DNA of 64,000 nucleotides, from the NCBI GenBank assembly GCA_037178675.1, contig JAYMGJ010000098.1, positions 186,001 to 250,000 of the forward strand. Direction: 5' to 3'. The notes beneath the pieces are model-generated. The model saw only the letters and a list, made by a program, of their open reading frames with translations. It did not search any database and was not told the origin of the DNA. Position numbers and translations under genes: made by a program. The DNA is from Scleroderma bovista. Taxonomy: Eukaryota > Basidiomycota > Agaricomycetes > Boletales > Sclerodermataceae. Shown here piece by piece: positions 49,649 through 60,887 of the stretch (position 1 is the stretch's first letter; every line of letters starts with the position of its first letter).

Positions 49649-50461
49649 ATGGCCCTGCTTCAGTTGTATATTGTGCGGCACGGTGAAACGGCATGGAACA
49701 GAGAACGGAGGATCCAAGGACAGTTAGATGTTCCCCTCAACGAAGTCGGCACTGCACAGGCAGCGTCAGTGGGGCGAGCTCTGAAAGACGTTCATTTCAT
49801 CAAAGCATTTAGCAGTGATCTGCAAAGAGCATCCAAGGTGAGCAATGCCCAGCGTCCTTGTCGTTGCGCCAGTCTTGTCAATTTGTGTGGCTCATTTTAA
49901 AAAACCTTGTAGACTGCTGAAGCAATTCTGCAATACCATCCTGCCGTGCAGTTGGTGAAGGATGAGGCGTTGCGGGAGAGAGTGAGTATTCTCTGTCTTG
50001 GTTGTTCCTCGGAAATCATAAAAGATCTCTAGCACATGGGTGAATTAGAGGGTGAATTAGTGCACTCGGTAAAATCAGCCCCCTCAAAGGAAACAGCGGA
50101 GGCACTGATCAAGCGGTGTTATACGTGGTACACGCGTTCCATCATTGGGTATATAATATCAAGGATCGAGGAAGGCTCTCCAGCTGAGAGGTCAAGAGGG
50201 CCAGAATGCATACTTGTCGTTTCTCATGCAGCTCTGATCTCGACCCTCATAAGGTCATTGCTTGGAAGCAAGATAGTCTTATGCGCGCGCGGACTTGTTG
50301 TTGGTCATTGCATGAACACGGGGGTGTCAGTCATCGACTACTGCATACGACGGGAGGGGAAAGAGAGACATCTGATGGGAACTCTGGTCAGGTACTCAGA
50401 TGCGACACACTTGGTGCATACGGAGAGTGTAGAGGATAATGCTGATGAGCTGGTACAATGA
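49649..50461 (+). CDS. Histidine phosphatase / phosphoglycerate mutase-like protein
   Basis: Small protein of the histidine phosphatase superfamily. Three exons: from 49649 to about 49837, a short second exon (TAEAILQYHPAVQLVKDEALRER), and a long third starting HMGELEGE. The N-terminal RHGETAWN motif carries the phospho-accepting His. QLDVPLNEVGTAQAASVGRAL and FSSDLQRASKTAEAI follow the family pattern, and the second catalytic His is in VVSHAALISTLI. The usual R-x-GxxEG motif reads RHMGELEG. It is more like the metazoan TIGAR and fungal phosphatase-type members than cofactor-dependent glycolytic mutases, but the substrate cannot be told from sequence. The product is about 230 residues. The stop TGA is at 50459-50461. 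Confidence 0.88.
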
Positions 50462-50996
50462 GGAAAGGCGATCTGACTCTGATTACCCTTTTTCTGGCCA
50501 CACTGCCATGGCATAGTGCATCCATGAAGTCTGATTTGTACATCGCAGAATTTTTCACCGCACGGTATGCTTACTCGAAAGCCGTGCAGAACCCTTGCTT
50601 GACTCTACAGTCTCCTCAATTGTGTAAAGGGGTTGAATCTCTCTCTCGAGGTACGCTCCCACGAATTACATAAGAGGGTACCAACACCCTTGTCAAGCGG
50701 GGAAGATAAGCAATCAGACTCCGGATACTGCGGGGTGCACTGGTTGGTGATCAGTGCAGCAGCCAGAGGGCACAGAGGTGAACCCAATAGTGCAATGGCT
50801 TCAGTAGGCGTACTAGGCGATAAACTGACTGTTTGTAGGCTAACTCTGGAGTTGACTGAACTCAGAAATGCACTCTTTTTTCTCCACAGAATTTCTAGAA
50901 TTTGAAAGAACGTGGGCACGTGACTAGTTGGCTCACCTTGGCTTGGCTGGAAATGCCTTATGCAAGAGACCAATTGGCATTTTTCTTCATTCGACC
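50462..50996. other. Intergenic region upstream of VCX1
   Basis: About 535 bp with no supported gene. A 138-codon minus-strand ORF overlaps it and runs into the exchanger's first exon, but it has no recognisable motif. A CACGTGAC element lies at 50917, 73 bp upstream of the exchanger start codon. Confidence 0.5.
50917..50924. promoter_or_regulatory. CACGTGAC element upstream of VCX1
   Basis: E-box core plus AC, 73 bp upstream of the exchanger start codon; the third intergenic copy of this octamer in the window. It is a candidate site for a bHLH factor (Cbf1/Pho4 type), by motif only. Confidence 0.4.
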
Positions 50997-53063
50997 ATGT
51001 TGCCAGTCTCGGAAACCTCACCGCTTCTCACAAACGACGAGTCGCGCCGGACATCCTGCTCGAGCAGAATATGGCGCGCCATCAAGGCTGAAGGGGAGCC
51101 CAACTGGATGCAATCTTTTTATTTTTTTATTTTCGGTTCTTGGCTTAACATTCTCCTTCTTTTTGTCCCTCTGAGTGTCATATCACACCACCTGAACTGG
51201 GATGCCGCTCTCAGATTTTCATTCAGTTTTGTTGCCATCCTTCCTCTCGCAAAGGTGTCTTCCCTGTCTTCAGGCAATGTACCTAAGCCTGATATATGTT
51301 GCAGTTACTGGGAGAGGCAACCGACCAATTATCCATCAAACTGGGTCAGACTTTGTCTGGTTTGTTAAACGCTTCCTTTGGAAATGCTGTCGAAATCATT
51401 ATCGGCATCGCCGCCCTGGTTAACGGTAAGGTATCAGAATTCCTGTGTCCTGCCTCTTACTGTTTCTGTTAGGCGAACTTCGAATCGTTCAAACATCAGT
51501 AAGTGGGTTATATTCCTGCACAACATGGGTATGACAATATCCGTCAGATGTTGGGCTCCATTCTCTCAAATATCCTCCTTGTGCTTGGTTGCTCCTTCTT
51601 CGTCGGTGAGCAAATTCCTCCATCAACCCATAGGAATTTTCCGACACCGCAGTTAGGCGGACTTTACCAGGAACAGGGGTCTTTCAACTCGACGGGCGCA
51701 CAAACGTAAGCTTTGAATACCAAGGCTGTGTGAAAGAAAGAACTCTGACCGAGAAGTGTTCACCTGATGCCTGCAGTGCCGCTTCGGTAGGGCATTGATT
51801 TCTGACTTGACACTTTATTGATGTGGCTTCCAAGTTAATGACCTTATCCTGTATAAGTGAGGCTTACTTACAATTATTAACCTATCTTTCTCATCTGTTC
51901 ATACCAGCGCTCGTGATCCCGGCTGCGTATGCGACTACGATTACCGGGACAATACCTTGCAAAACAAGTGACAGCGAAGAGTGCCTATCACCTGGCCTGC
52001 TGGCGATTTCTCGAGGGACAGCTGTGCTATTGTTGATGGTTTATTGCGCATACCTTTTTTTCCAGGTTGATGTCCTGTGATTTCTATGCACATTGTTCAT
52101 TCCTGAGTTCATCATAGCTGTATACTCACCCTCGCTTCTTCCGCGAAAACCAAGAAGATAGGGGTGAAGAAGAAACCAACCCATGTATGAACACCATAGC
52201 AGCAGCCGTAGCGTGTGTCGTTATGATCCACTCTAATAGAACTTTTCTCACAAAATCCCAGTCTCATTCTGGTCACTGTCGTGACGGCGTTCTGTGCGGA
52301 ATACCGTGAGTAGTGCTATATCCTTCTATCTAGATTCGTCCTAAAGAACGCCTCAGTCGTAGCTTCGATTGAAGAGACTGCACAGCGGTATCATATCCCG
52401 AAGGCATTTATCGGAGTCGTGTTACTTCCTATTGTGGTGGGCATATTCTCTTTCCTCATTGCAAGGACCAGGCTAGATCAGATTTCGGAAGGGAAATGCA
52501 GCTGAGCACGTGACAGCTGTATGGATGGCAATGAAAGATAAATATGAACTCACCATTGGAATATGCGTGGGCAGCTCTATTGTAAGTACCCTCGTGGTGC
52601 ACATATGCTCTCAATCATAAATCGTCTTCACAGCAAATTTCCGCCCTTGTTATACCGCTTCTTGTTATTGTCGGTTGGATGTATGTCATGTTGTCGCCAT
52701 ATTCCATACACTTCGTATCTGACACTTTTCTTCAGCATTGGCCAACCTTTGACGCTACACTTCCAGAATTTTGAGGTCAGCGAACTGTGGTCCTGTAGGC
52801 AACTTCTGACACTTCTTACTCCGTAGACCATTCTGTTATTCGTATCCGTGTTTCTGGTGTCTTTGTTGATCATGTGAGTGCTTCCCACCCTTAAACATAT
52901 TACATTGCCAAACACACCACGGCAGGGATGGCAAGTCTAATTACATGGAAGGTTTGATGCTGATAACGGTGTACCTGGTCATTGCTCTTGCATGTGAGCG
53001 CACGGGTCTTTCTCGTATGATTTCAATTGACTAGGCTTGACAGTTTGGTTCACTACTGACTAA
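50997..53063 (+). CDS. VCX1: Vacuolar Ca2+/H+ exchanger, CAX family (VCX1-like)
   Basis: Multi-pass antiporter that loads Ca2+ into the vacuole using the proton gradient. The start at 50997 gives [15 protein letters not shown], with a possible dileucine sorting signal. Membrane segments include [26 protein letters not shown]. The two CAX alpha-repeats carry the ion-binding motifs [38 protein letters not shown] and [33 protein letters not shown]; each has the conserved Glu. About ten introns interrupt it. The best C-terminal splice choice gives ALAFWFTTD and a TAA at 53061-53063, similar to the aromatic ends of other members. It is convergent with GTR1 (107 bp apart). Confidence 0.93.
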
Positions 53064-53170
53064 CGGTAAAGCAGACGTACCTTTGATGTATTTATTCGAC
53101 TTATCTTACTTTTCTCCTTCACCGCGAGTGGTATGCAGGTGTATTATTTCTGGGACGTATGAGAAATGCT

Positions 53171-54324
53171 TTAAGATGTTAGACTGTCACCTTGGAGCTC
53201 TTCGAATTTACGGCGTGCCATGCGAATATTCATCTTGATTGCTGCTGTTTCTGTAAACATGTTTGGCCACGATTGACGACATTTGGAATCCGGGGCACGC
53301 TTACCGACAACAGGATCATGGACGACAACTAGCACATACGTGTTCTTTGTCAATTCCTCGAGAACGGCCGTGAATTCTGCAAGCTCCATCTCTAGCGAAT
53401 GGAATTCTTCACGTAAACGCGAACAGGACTGTTTGAAAGCCTTGATCAACTCTGATGTACGTTCATAACGCTTTCCCTCTAGTGCATGGGCCGATGTTCG
53501 GTTTGTCATCGACTCAGAGGCATCACATGAGGAAGTCGCAATGACCAGGAAAGTAGTGCGTTCGAATAAGATGACCTCTGTTGCATTGCAAGCCTCGGCG
53601 AATATTCCAAGGTGTTTGGAGAGGTTGTGCGCATTTGGTATCAACGTGTTTACTATACTGGACCAAGCCTCCAGGTTTCATATCAGCTCTTCGCATTGTT
53701 GAAGTTAAAGGTAAAAAGAGACATACCTTATACAATGTCTCGTCGTAAATGCTCGTGCCGTGTACCTTGACTGGGACATCACCACTAGCTTTTTCCAGAT
53801 CTCCTAACTTTCGTTGCAAAGTGACAGAGCGTTCCCCGTCGCGGATGAGATCCATTTTGTGTACAAGCAAGAAAACGTTGGCGTCCTTGCTGAACTGTGA
53901 TAGACTGTCCAAGCATTCACGGTAGTATTCGAGGTCCTTGGCCATCTCTCTCGACTCCACGTCGAAAACGTAGATCATGACACCAACGTGTGAGAATATG
54001 GTTGAGCGCTGGGCGGAGAGGTAGCAATCCATGAAAGCGTCTTGTCCACCACAGTCCCAGAGATTGAGGATGAGGTCACCTAAGAATCGCACATGATTCT
54101 GTTCAACATCGATAGTAGCACCCAAGCGGGATGTCAGCGACGCCGGGTTGTTGGAGCTGGAGAACATCGAGATGAGATAAAGACGATTCTGACGAGGGTC
54201 GACTCACAATATCATTGAACGCATGGACGTCTTTCCGCTGCCTGATGCACCCATTAACAGCACCTTGACAATCTCTTAGCGTTCGACATAGGGATCGCTG
54301 TTTGAAACATACCTTCTTTTTCAT
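53171..54324 (-). CDS. GTR1: Rag-type GTPase GTR1 (RagA/B)
   Basis: GTPase of the EGO/Rag complex that signals amino-acid sufficiency to TORC1 on the vacuole. The first exon is MKKK only; exon 2 gives VLLMGASGSGKTSMRSMIF (P-loop). Then SRLGATIDVEQNHVRFLGDLILNLWDCGGQDAFMDCYL (switch regions), GVMIYVFDVESREMAKDLEYY, VFLLVHKMDLIRDGER (base specificity), and KVHGTSIYDETLYKAWSSIV. The C-terminal roadblock-like half follows: ATEVILFERTTFLVIATSS, ELIKAFKQSCSRL, AFTAVLEELTKNTYVLVVVHDP and AAIKMNIRMARRKFEEL. The LWDCGGQ motif and MGxSGSGKTSMRS loop are specific to the RagA/Gtr1 side rather than RagC/Gtr2. TAP42 (19000) belongs to the same signalling pathway but is not linked. Confidence 0.95.
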
Positions 54325-54466
54325 CTTGGTGACAGTACGTTCGTGAAACCGGCGTGATCTCTATTTCGGAAGCGAAGCGCGAACTGACACCAAACGGTAC
54401 ATACACCGTTGCATTGGTACACAATGATACTACATATGTACTGCAACCTGCTTCTGTCCGTGGCAC

Positions 54467-55136
<670 letters not shown>

Positions 55137-55439
55137 CGTGGTTAACGAATGAGATGGGACCCGAGCTGCCTCCGAGTTGAAGTTCGAGTTACACTACGTA
55201 TCATATACGTTATCATTTTGCTTCGAAAGTTTGATCCCTCAACTGGAATATCAGTTGCACCATCGATGCACCGATGAATGTTCGCAGTACTTGTGGTGGA
55301 CCAAGGATTATCGATTACCTTTACTAGCCTTCCCCCTAATACATCCCTCTGTTGTTTGGTCAAGTGTAATACAAATATTTTCTGTTCCTCTAGGGGAGAC
55401 TAATTTTCCGAACGACCTTATTCACGGACACTGCATCAG
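55137..55439. other. Divergent promoter region between RIB4 and SRP40
   Basis: About 300 bp between the two start codons. ORFs here lack family support, and I see no distinct motif. Confidence 0.45.
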
Positions 55440-57101
55440 ATGGACACGGAGGGGAACATTGCAAGTATGCCAGTTCTTTCCTCATATTTCTCAGGCTGAA
55501 CCCCCTTGCAGAAACATATACCTTAATCTATAGTTTTCTGAAGAAACGGTCACACCCAAAGGCGGCCGAAGCCGTGAAAAAGGCAGCAAAAGGCGTTGTT
55601 GTTCTTAAGGATGACATTGAACATAGAGGGCCCGAACTGGACGAAATCGTGAAGGAGTGGAGGACAAAGCAAATTAAGAAGGTTTCATTGTGAGTACCAT
55701 TCGTCAAGCATGCCTTGTTCGCTCACCTAATGACTTCACTATAGTGCAGTGACAGATTGTATGTCTCCACGTGTACCTGTATTACATGGCTAAAAGCGTC
55801 ACCAATTCCCAGCATCGTCAGATTCCGAGGAATCGTCAGACGGTTAGTCTATTCTTCTTCCGGAGCCCCGGGCTCACTGTATACCAGATTCGGACTCGTC
55901 CAGCGGGAGTGATTCTAGTTCGTCGTCAAGTTCTGCTTCCGATCCAAAGCCAAAATCAAAGCCTGGTGTCGTGTGCGTTCTCAATGCTAATATCGTATTG
56001 ATTTTTCCTCACTCTTTCTAGTTCTAAAGGGGCTTCCAGTAAGAATTTGCCACTTCACCGAACATTAGTTGATCGTTCCAAAGGTTCTTCTGAGGATGAA
56101 GATAGCAGTGATACCAACAGTGAGAAGCAGGAAGTCGTCAAGTCAAAACTTTCCAAGCAGACTGCCGATCGTGTCACCAATGCAAAACTATCATCAGGTT
56201 TGGCATTTCTTTTGGTTGCCTTTCTAACGATTCATTGTACATATGTTTGACAGCTGGGAACGCCAAACTAAAGGGCTCGGCAAGACAACAGTTGAAATTC
56301 CAAAAGGAACCCAACCCGAAGTCCCTGGCTTCCGATTCTTCTCAAAATGGGACCTCGGACTCGGACGTGAACTCAGGCTCGGACTCAGACTCAGACTCAT
56401 CTGATAGCAGTTCTGACGAGGGTACAATTTCTAAGGTTGCTACCAAACAGACGCCCCATCAAGCCCCAGCAGCTTCGACTTGTAGCTCAAGCTCTTCCGA
56501 ATTCAGTTCGTCGTCTTCGGAATCAAGTTCAGAGTCAGATGACGAGACTTCCAAGAACGACCACAAGAGAAGGCAGCCTTGCGCTAATACACCGAACGTG
56601 GTTCAGAAATCTTCACGAAAGGATAAAGATACCCAAGCTACGAAGAAGAGGAAGATATCGGAAAGTGGTGCAGCTGTAGTTACTGCAGTGGATGCCGAGA
56701 ACAACGGCGGACTTTTACATCAGAAAGGTGGTAAGCCACCTCGTAAAGCTAATGATCGTTTCCAGAGGGTGAAACCTCAGGCTGTCGTGCCGGAATTAAT
56801 TGTGGACAATGGATATGAAGCAAAGGTAGAGCATCAGGTAGACATTTGATGTAGAATCAACTGACAGCAGTCATTATTCTAGGCAAGGTCACAAAACGAT
56901 TACGGTGAACGAGCTCATCGCGACTTGATAGTCACCCGTGGAGCTGGGTTCAGGAAAGAGAAGAACAAAAAGAAAAGGGGCTCATATCGCGGCGGAGAGA
57001 TCACAGTATGCGTTACTTTTCTCCCCCACCCTTAGTCAATCTCATAAATTTTGTTGCTTCCTTCACAGCTAGAGAATCATAGCATCAAGTTCGATTATTA
57101 G
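55440..57101 (+). CDS. SRP40: SRP40/Nopp140-like nucleolar chaperone
   Basis: Nucleolar and Cajal-body phosphoprotein that helps snoRNP assembly. The start at 55440 gives MDTEGNIAKTYTLIYSFLKKRSHPKAAEAVKKA after splicing, a LisH-like N-terminus like that of Nopp140. The middle consists of alternating acidic Ser runs (SDSDSDSSDSSSDE and similar; likely casein kinase 2 targets) and basic Lys/Pro segments. The conserved C-terminal SRP40 domain is present: DRFQRVKPQAVVPELIVDNGYEAK, then NDYGERAHRDLIVTRGAGFRKEKNKKKRGSYRGGEIT and the ending NHSIKFDY at 57101. The C-terminal domain makes the family assignment secure. The acidic/basic repeats vary between species, so repeat number is not informative. 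Confidence 0.93.
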
Positions 57102-57118
57102 TACTTGCATCAATATCA

Positions 57119-57511
57119 TTACACAAAGCCGCGAACGCGTCCATCTGCTTTAATGTTGACGTCCAAACTTGTCCTGACGCAAGAAATCCGTAAGGGGCCT
57201 CCCATGGCCATGTACACGGTCCCCCAAAAATCAACTGTGGACATGAACGACGTCTTTGGTTATGAGATGTGCACACCAGCCTTGTTGGTCCCCCATGGAT
57301 AATGTCCTGTTTGAATGAAGCTCTCGCACTTTCTGCATCGCGGAATGCCTTCCGGTGCAATTACAAGCTGTACCCATTCGACTGTTTTTTAGTCCGAACG
57401 AGGGCATGGCAATTTGAAAGGGTGCATCTTTCTTCAGTCGCTTCATAATCGACAAACGTGAGGTGAGCACCATCCCGAGAGTTCCTTTTGCTTGGGCAAT
57501 TCAGGTTCCAT
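57119..57511 (-). CDS. Possible small Cys-containing protein, three exons
   Basis: A tentative model in the 712-bp gap between SRP40 and TilS. Exon 1 (from 57511) MEPELPKQKELSGWCSPH; exon 2 LVIAPEGIPRCRKCESFIQTGHYPWGTNKAG; exon 3 VDFWGTVYMAMGGPLRISCVRTSLDVNIKADGRVRGFV, stop at 57119. Both introns have GT..AG ends and the frame is kept, giving about 87 residues with a CRKC pair. I recognise no family. The three exons are short enough to be open by chance, so this is weak; the alternative is that the gap is untranslated. Confidence 0.22.
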
Positions 57512-57813
57512 GATTGGTGGACGCTAGACGCAATGCCTCTCAGACAGTGACGGATTTGCCGGGTATTGCTTGAGTTCGACATCTCATAGGATTGGTGCAC
57601 TGCAGTGTGAAAATAGAAAGTCTAGAGCAACAGGGATGATAATTTACAATGTCACTCGAGAACACCGTAAGTAGGCACCGCATCCTTGAGAGGATCTGGC
57701 GCAGTCTGTCAACACTGTTTATCCAACTGTGGACCAAGTGAAGTCCACGCTTATGCACACACACCAATATGCACGGTATAAAGATAAAGATATACATACA
57801 GGCTGGCACGCAG
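57512..57813. other. 3' region of TilS, no gene seen
   Basis: About 300 bp between the TilS stop and the tentative small gene. ORFs on the minus strand are short and unsupported. I see no repeat or RNA structure. Confidence 0.4.
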
Positions 57814-59618
57814 CTATGTTGCATCCAATAGACGGACCCATTCCATAGATATCCAAGGTGACGAGCCTAGCATATCAATTTCTCCTTTATCATTCAACAC
57901 AGCAAGAACCTTATCAGGACCAGTGCCTTGCCGTAGGACGACTTTTGGCCAGAAGTACTGTGTATGTGGCAGTATATTGATGGATATCGGTTGTCCATTA
58001 TTCGGTGCCGCTTGCACGTGCTTGGATATTCGACTGAGATCGAATCGGATGAGGAAGCGACAATCATATAAAACTTCGAGGACTGGTTCCGACTTGGTAA
58101 GAGCGATGTGAAACTGGTTAGTGAGGTCAATGAATAGCCGGGATGCTGAACCAGCGCCCTCCTGCGGATTCTTGAAGAAGGGAGGTATTCGAGATGCCAA
58201 CCAAGCGAACTGTGTACCTTCGGGCTGTTTAGAGTGGCGAGGTGGCCCGATGACGGTCTTAAGACATTTATCTGGATGATATAGAACAGGGCTCCAGAGG
58301 ACCCCACCCCCTGCAGTAAACTTCTTGAGCAGAGCAGCCTCAGTGACAGATGACCATAGGTGCTTTGATATCCTATGGACACTAGCCATCCGCCGGTCAC
58401 CGTCGGCGCGAATGGAGCCCCAAGGGTGGAAGGATATGTACCTCATAATGCGCAATATCATGGCAAAGCGGACTGTCGCATCCTGAATGGCGAGTAGACG
58501 GGAGGAGGAGAGGAGGAGGGTAGCGGGTGGGGATGGCAAGACGCACTCTCTCAAATGCTCAGTGACTATACGGCGGGTTAGTTAGTTTGGAGTATAGATA
58601 GTACATCAGCATTACCTTGGCTGTCGACTTGATTTACGCTTGCGGCGAGAACACTAGTGGCACGTCGAAGGCGCTCTCGTGTATCATTAGTATCTGTGAC
58701 AAGAGATTCGAGGGAAGAAGACACGTTCCGAACTTGCTCGAGTGAATCTGATATATTCTGCGGCAACGAAGGCAGCCTTGTTACATTAAGTGCAGATGAC
58801 TCGGCGTTCAACATATGGCGTATGGCGTTTCGAAGAGTGACCTCTGGTTGAAAATTGGTTGGGTCGTTGACATAATTTAACGCGTGAGCATCGCATGTAG
58901 TGAGAATTCTATCCTGCTTGGAGGTCAACACCGTTCAATGTCGTCGTGCAGCCAACTACCTTTGAAAAACCTAAGAGTGGTCTAACAATAAAACGATCCA
59001 TGCCACGGTGTCCGACCCAACCGAGGGAATGCTCCGAGTTTCCTGAACCCATGCCCCACCTTCGGCAGCGACGCATACCTGCCGCGCCGATTTCAGTGGA
59101 TCCTTTAGCGAGACGCATGAGAGCGGTTTCCACCTGGTCGTCGGCATGATGACCGAATGCGACTACAGGTGCACCGGCCTGGGACATGCCGTTGAAAATA
59201 GCGTGGTAGCGGGCTTCGCGAGCACGGTTCTCGAGCGCAGCGCCGAGGGGAGGTCGAGGTGGAAATAGTGACTTGCCCCATGGAATTTGAATGGTGAAGT
59301 GCTGTATTCCCAAAGACATTGCATTTGAAGCGGCTTGCGCTGCCATGTGGGATGAAGTAGCTTGGAGACCGTGGTCGACATGAAGAGAGATGAGGGAGGA
59401 AGGCGAAGGGTGCCTGTCCTTGTGTGCGATGAGCTGAGCTAGTAGGAAGAGGAGACATGTCGAGTCTGCTCCAGCAGAATTGGCTACAGCTAGCACGGGT
59501 TAAAGTTAGACGGCCAACGAGTTGCAGAAAAGGTCGAGTTACCTAGCGTTGACCATCCCGGCGGAGGGATGCATTTCGAGAGGGCAGTGAAGAATTCAGG
59601 CAGTGTAATCGGACCCAT
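57814..59618 (-). CDS. tilS: tRNA(Ile)-lysidine synthase-like protein (TilS)
   Basis: ATP-pyrophosphatase that in bacteria and organelles makes lysidine at C34 of tRNA-Ile(CAU), so it reads AUA; a mitochondrial substrate is likely here. Start at 59618 (MGPITLPEFFTALSKCIPP); the first intron precedes AVANSAGADSTCLLFLLA. This is the PP-loop, reading SAGADS in place of SGGxDS. Other family motifs: SLISLHVDHGLQATSSHMA (VDHGLR-like), ENRAREARYHAIF, VAFGHHADDQVETALMRLAKGS, RPLLGFSK, then a variable linker (DRILTTCDAHALNYVNDPTNFQPEVTLRNAIRH, matching the family's W.(E/D)DP(S/T)N motif). The C-terminal half is fungal-type with little similarity to bacterial TilC. No clear presequence is seen in the first 20 residues. 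Divergent from the membrane-protein gene, with only 59 bp between start codons. Confidence 0.88.
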
Positions 59619-59677
59619 CAAAATCAACATCAAACCATCAACTTGAACTTAAACAACTACCACGACTCCTCCACGAC

Positions 59678-60647
59678 ATGGCCGTCGCTCCTGCCGGGTA
59701 CAACTATGCCACTGGGGCGGGAATCCACTCCTTCTCAGCTGCTGTTATTTTCTCGATTATCTATGCCTTGCTCTTCGTTGCCTTTTCATTCAAGTCTTTC
59801 ACTCGGCCCACGTATGTTTTCTTCATGATGACATTTTTCTGTCTTAGTACGGACCTCAGTCTTGGCTTTCCTTCTTTGGCTCACTCACGACCGTAGTCCG
59901 TCTTGTCGCATTCATTCTGCGTGCCTTGCTGGCCAAGGTGCCAGCGGATGGTCAGAACCTCGACTTTTTTATCGCCTATCAAATCATATACAACGTGGGC
60001 TTCTTTGGAATCTTGTATTCTGCGTATACTCTCGTCCTTGACCGGTCAGCATTCTGTACCCATCACTCCTTGGCCATCCCTCATCCTCCACAGAGTTTCA
60101 TTCGCGAAGAACCCCCCAAAAGGACCCATCTCCTCCTTGCTGCGAAGACGTTTCTTGTTCCGCCTCGCTCTCAGTGCTGCGGTCTCCATTGGCATCACGG
60201 GCTCCATCCAGGCCCTTTCAGGCACTCAGCAGAGCACCATCGATACTGGCAACACTCTTCGCAGAGTGGCCCTCTACATTTTCCTTGTTTGCAGCGCGCT
60301 TGTACTTTTGCAAGCACTTTTCCTTGCACGTGTCGAATCGTCAGGTACGTCACCCCCGTTGCTGTACGTACATACACTTATCAACCCTCGCAGAGGAGGG
60401 TTACCGCGGTTTCGCCCGCGGCTTTGGCGGACGATATGGCCTCTACGTCCTTATTGTCATCTCCGTGTTACTTGTCACAAGGGAAGCCTTCTTCACCGCG
60501 ACTTTCTCTGACTCCAATGTGCAAAACAACGAGCACTTTTGGTATCCTTTTTCGGCTCTTACCGAGTTGCTTGCCGTCTTGTTGTTTATGACACCAGGCC
60601 TTGTACCATCACGCTCTGAGATCCCGCAGGACTCAGAATGGGCGTAG
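59678..60647 (+). CDS. Fungal multi-pass membrane protein, uncharacterised (seven-helix type)
   Basis: Start at 59678 (MAVAPAGYNYATGAG). Hydrophobic segments: FSAAVIFSIIYALLFVAFSF; VVRLVAFILRALL; FFIAYQIIYNVGFFGILYSAYTLVL; LALSAAVSIGITGSIQALS; VALYIFLVCSALVLLQALFL; YGLYVLIVISVLLVTREAFF; FSALTELLAVLLFMTPGLV. That is about seven helices, similar in layout to fungal RTA1-like and other small seven-helix families; I cannot name the family. The last exon ends PQDSEWA at TAG, 60645-60647. The first intron is unclear: GTATGT at about 59812 is the best donor, but joining it to the acceptors at 59855 or 59896 breaks frame, so a weaker donor or another exon must be used. The product is about 290 residues. 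Confidence 0.7.
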
Positions 60648-60887
60648 GGACAAAAGATCGCAGATACCATGATACAACAGCTTTACTATGCTCTTTGCTG
60701 TATTTATTGGACATAGTTGTAAAATCCGCCGTTAATTTGTGGCAGAAAACTTGATTTTTGGGTGACCGAGCTGTGTCTGGCTGTGTCTGGTGTGTGCTCT
60801 CCGATTTCCATTAGATCTCTCCGTCTGCACCCCCATCGACCAGACACAAGCTAGCTGGTGAACAGAAGACGTAAAGTAAGATCCACG

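Noticed and set aside
50605..51021. 138-codon minus-strand ORF over the VCX1 promoter and first exon
   Set aside because: No family motif, no splice support, and it overlaps the start of the exchanger on the other strand.
53080..53163. Longer C-terminal exon for VCX1 running to about 53230
   Set aside because: That choice runs into the 3' end of GTR1 in antisense; the acceptor giving FWFTTD-stop at 53063 matches the family's aromatic C-terminus better.
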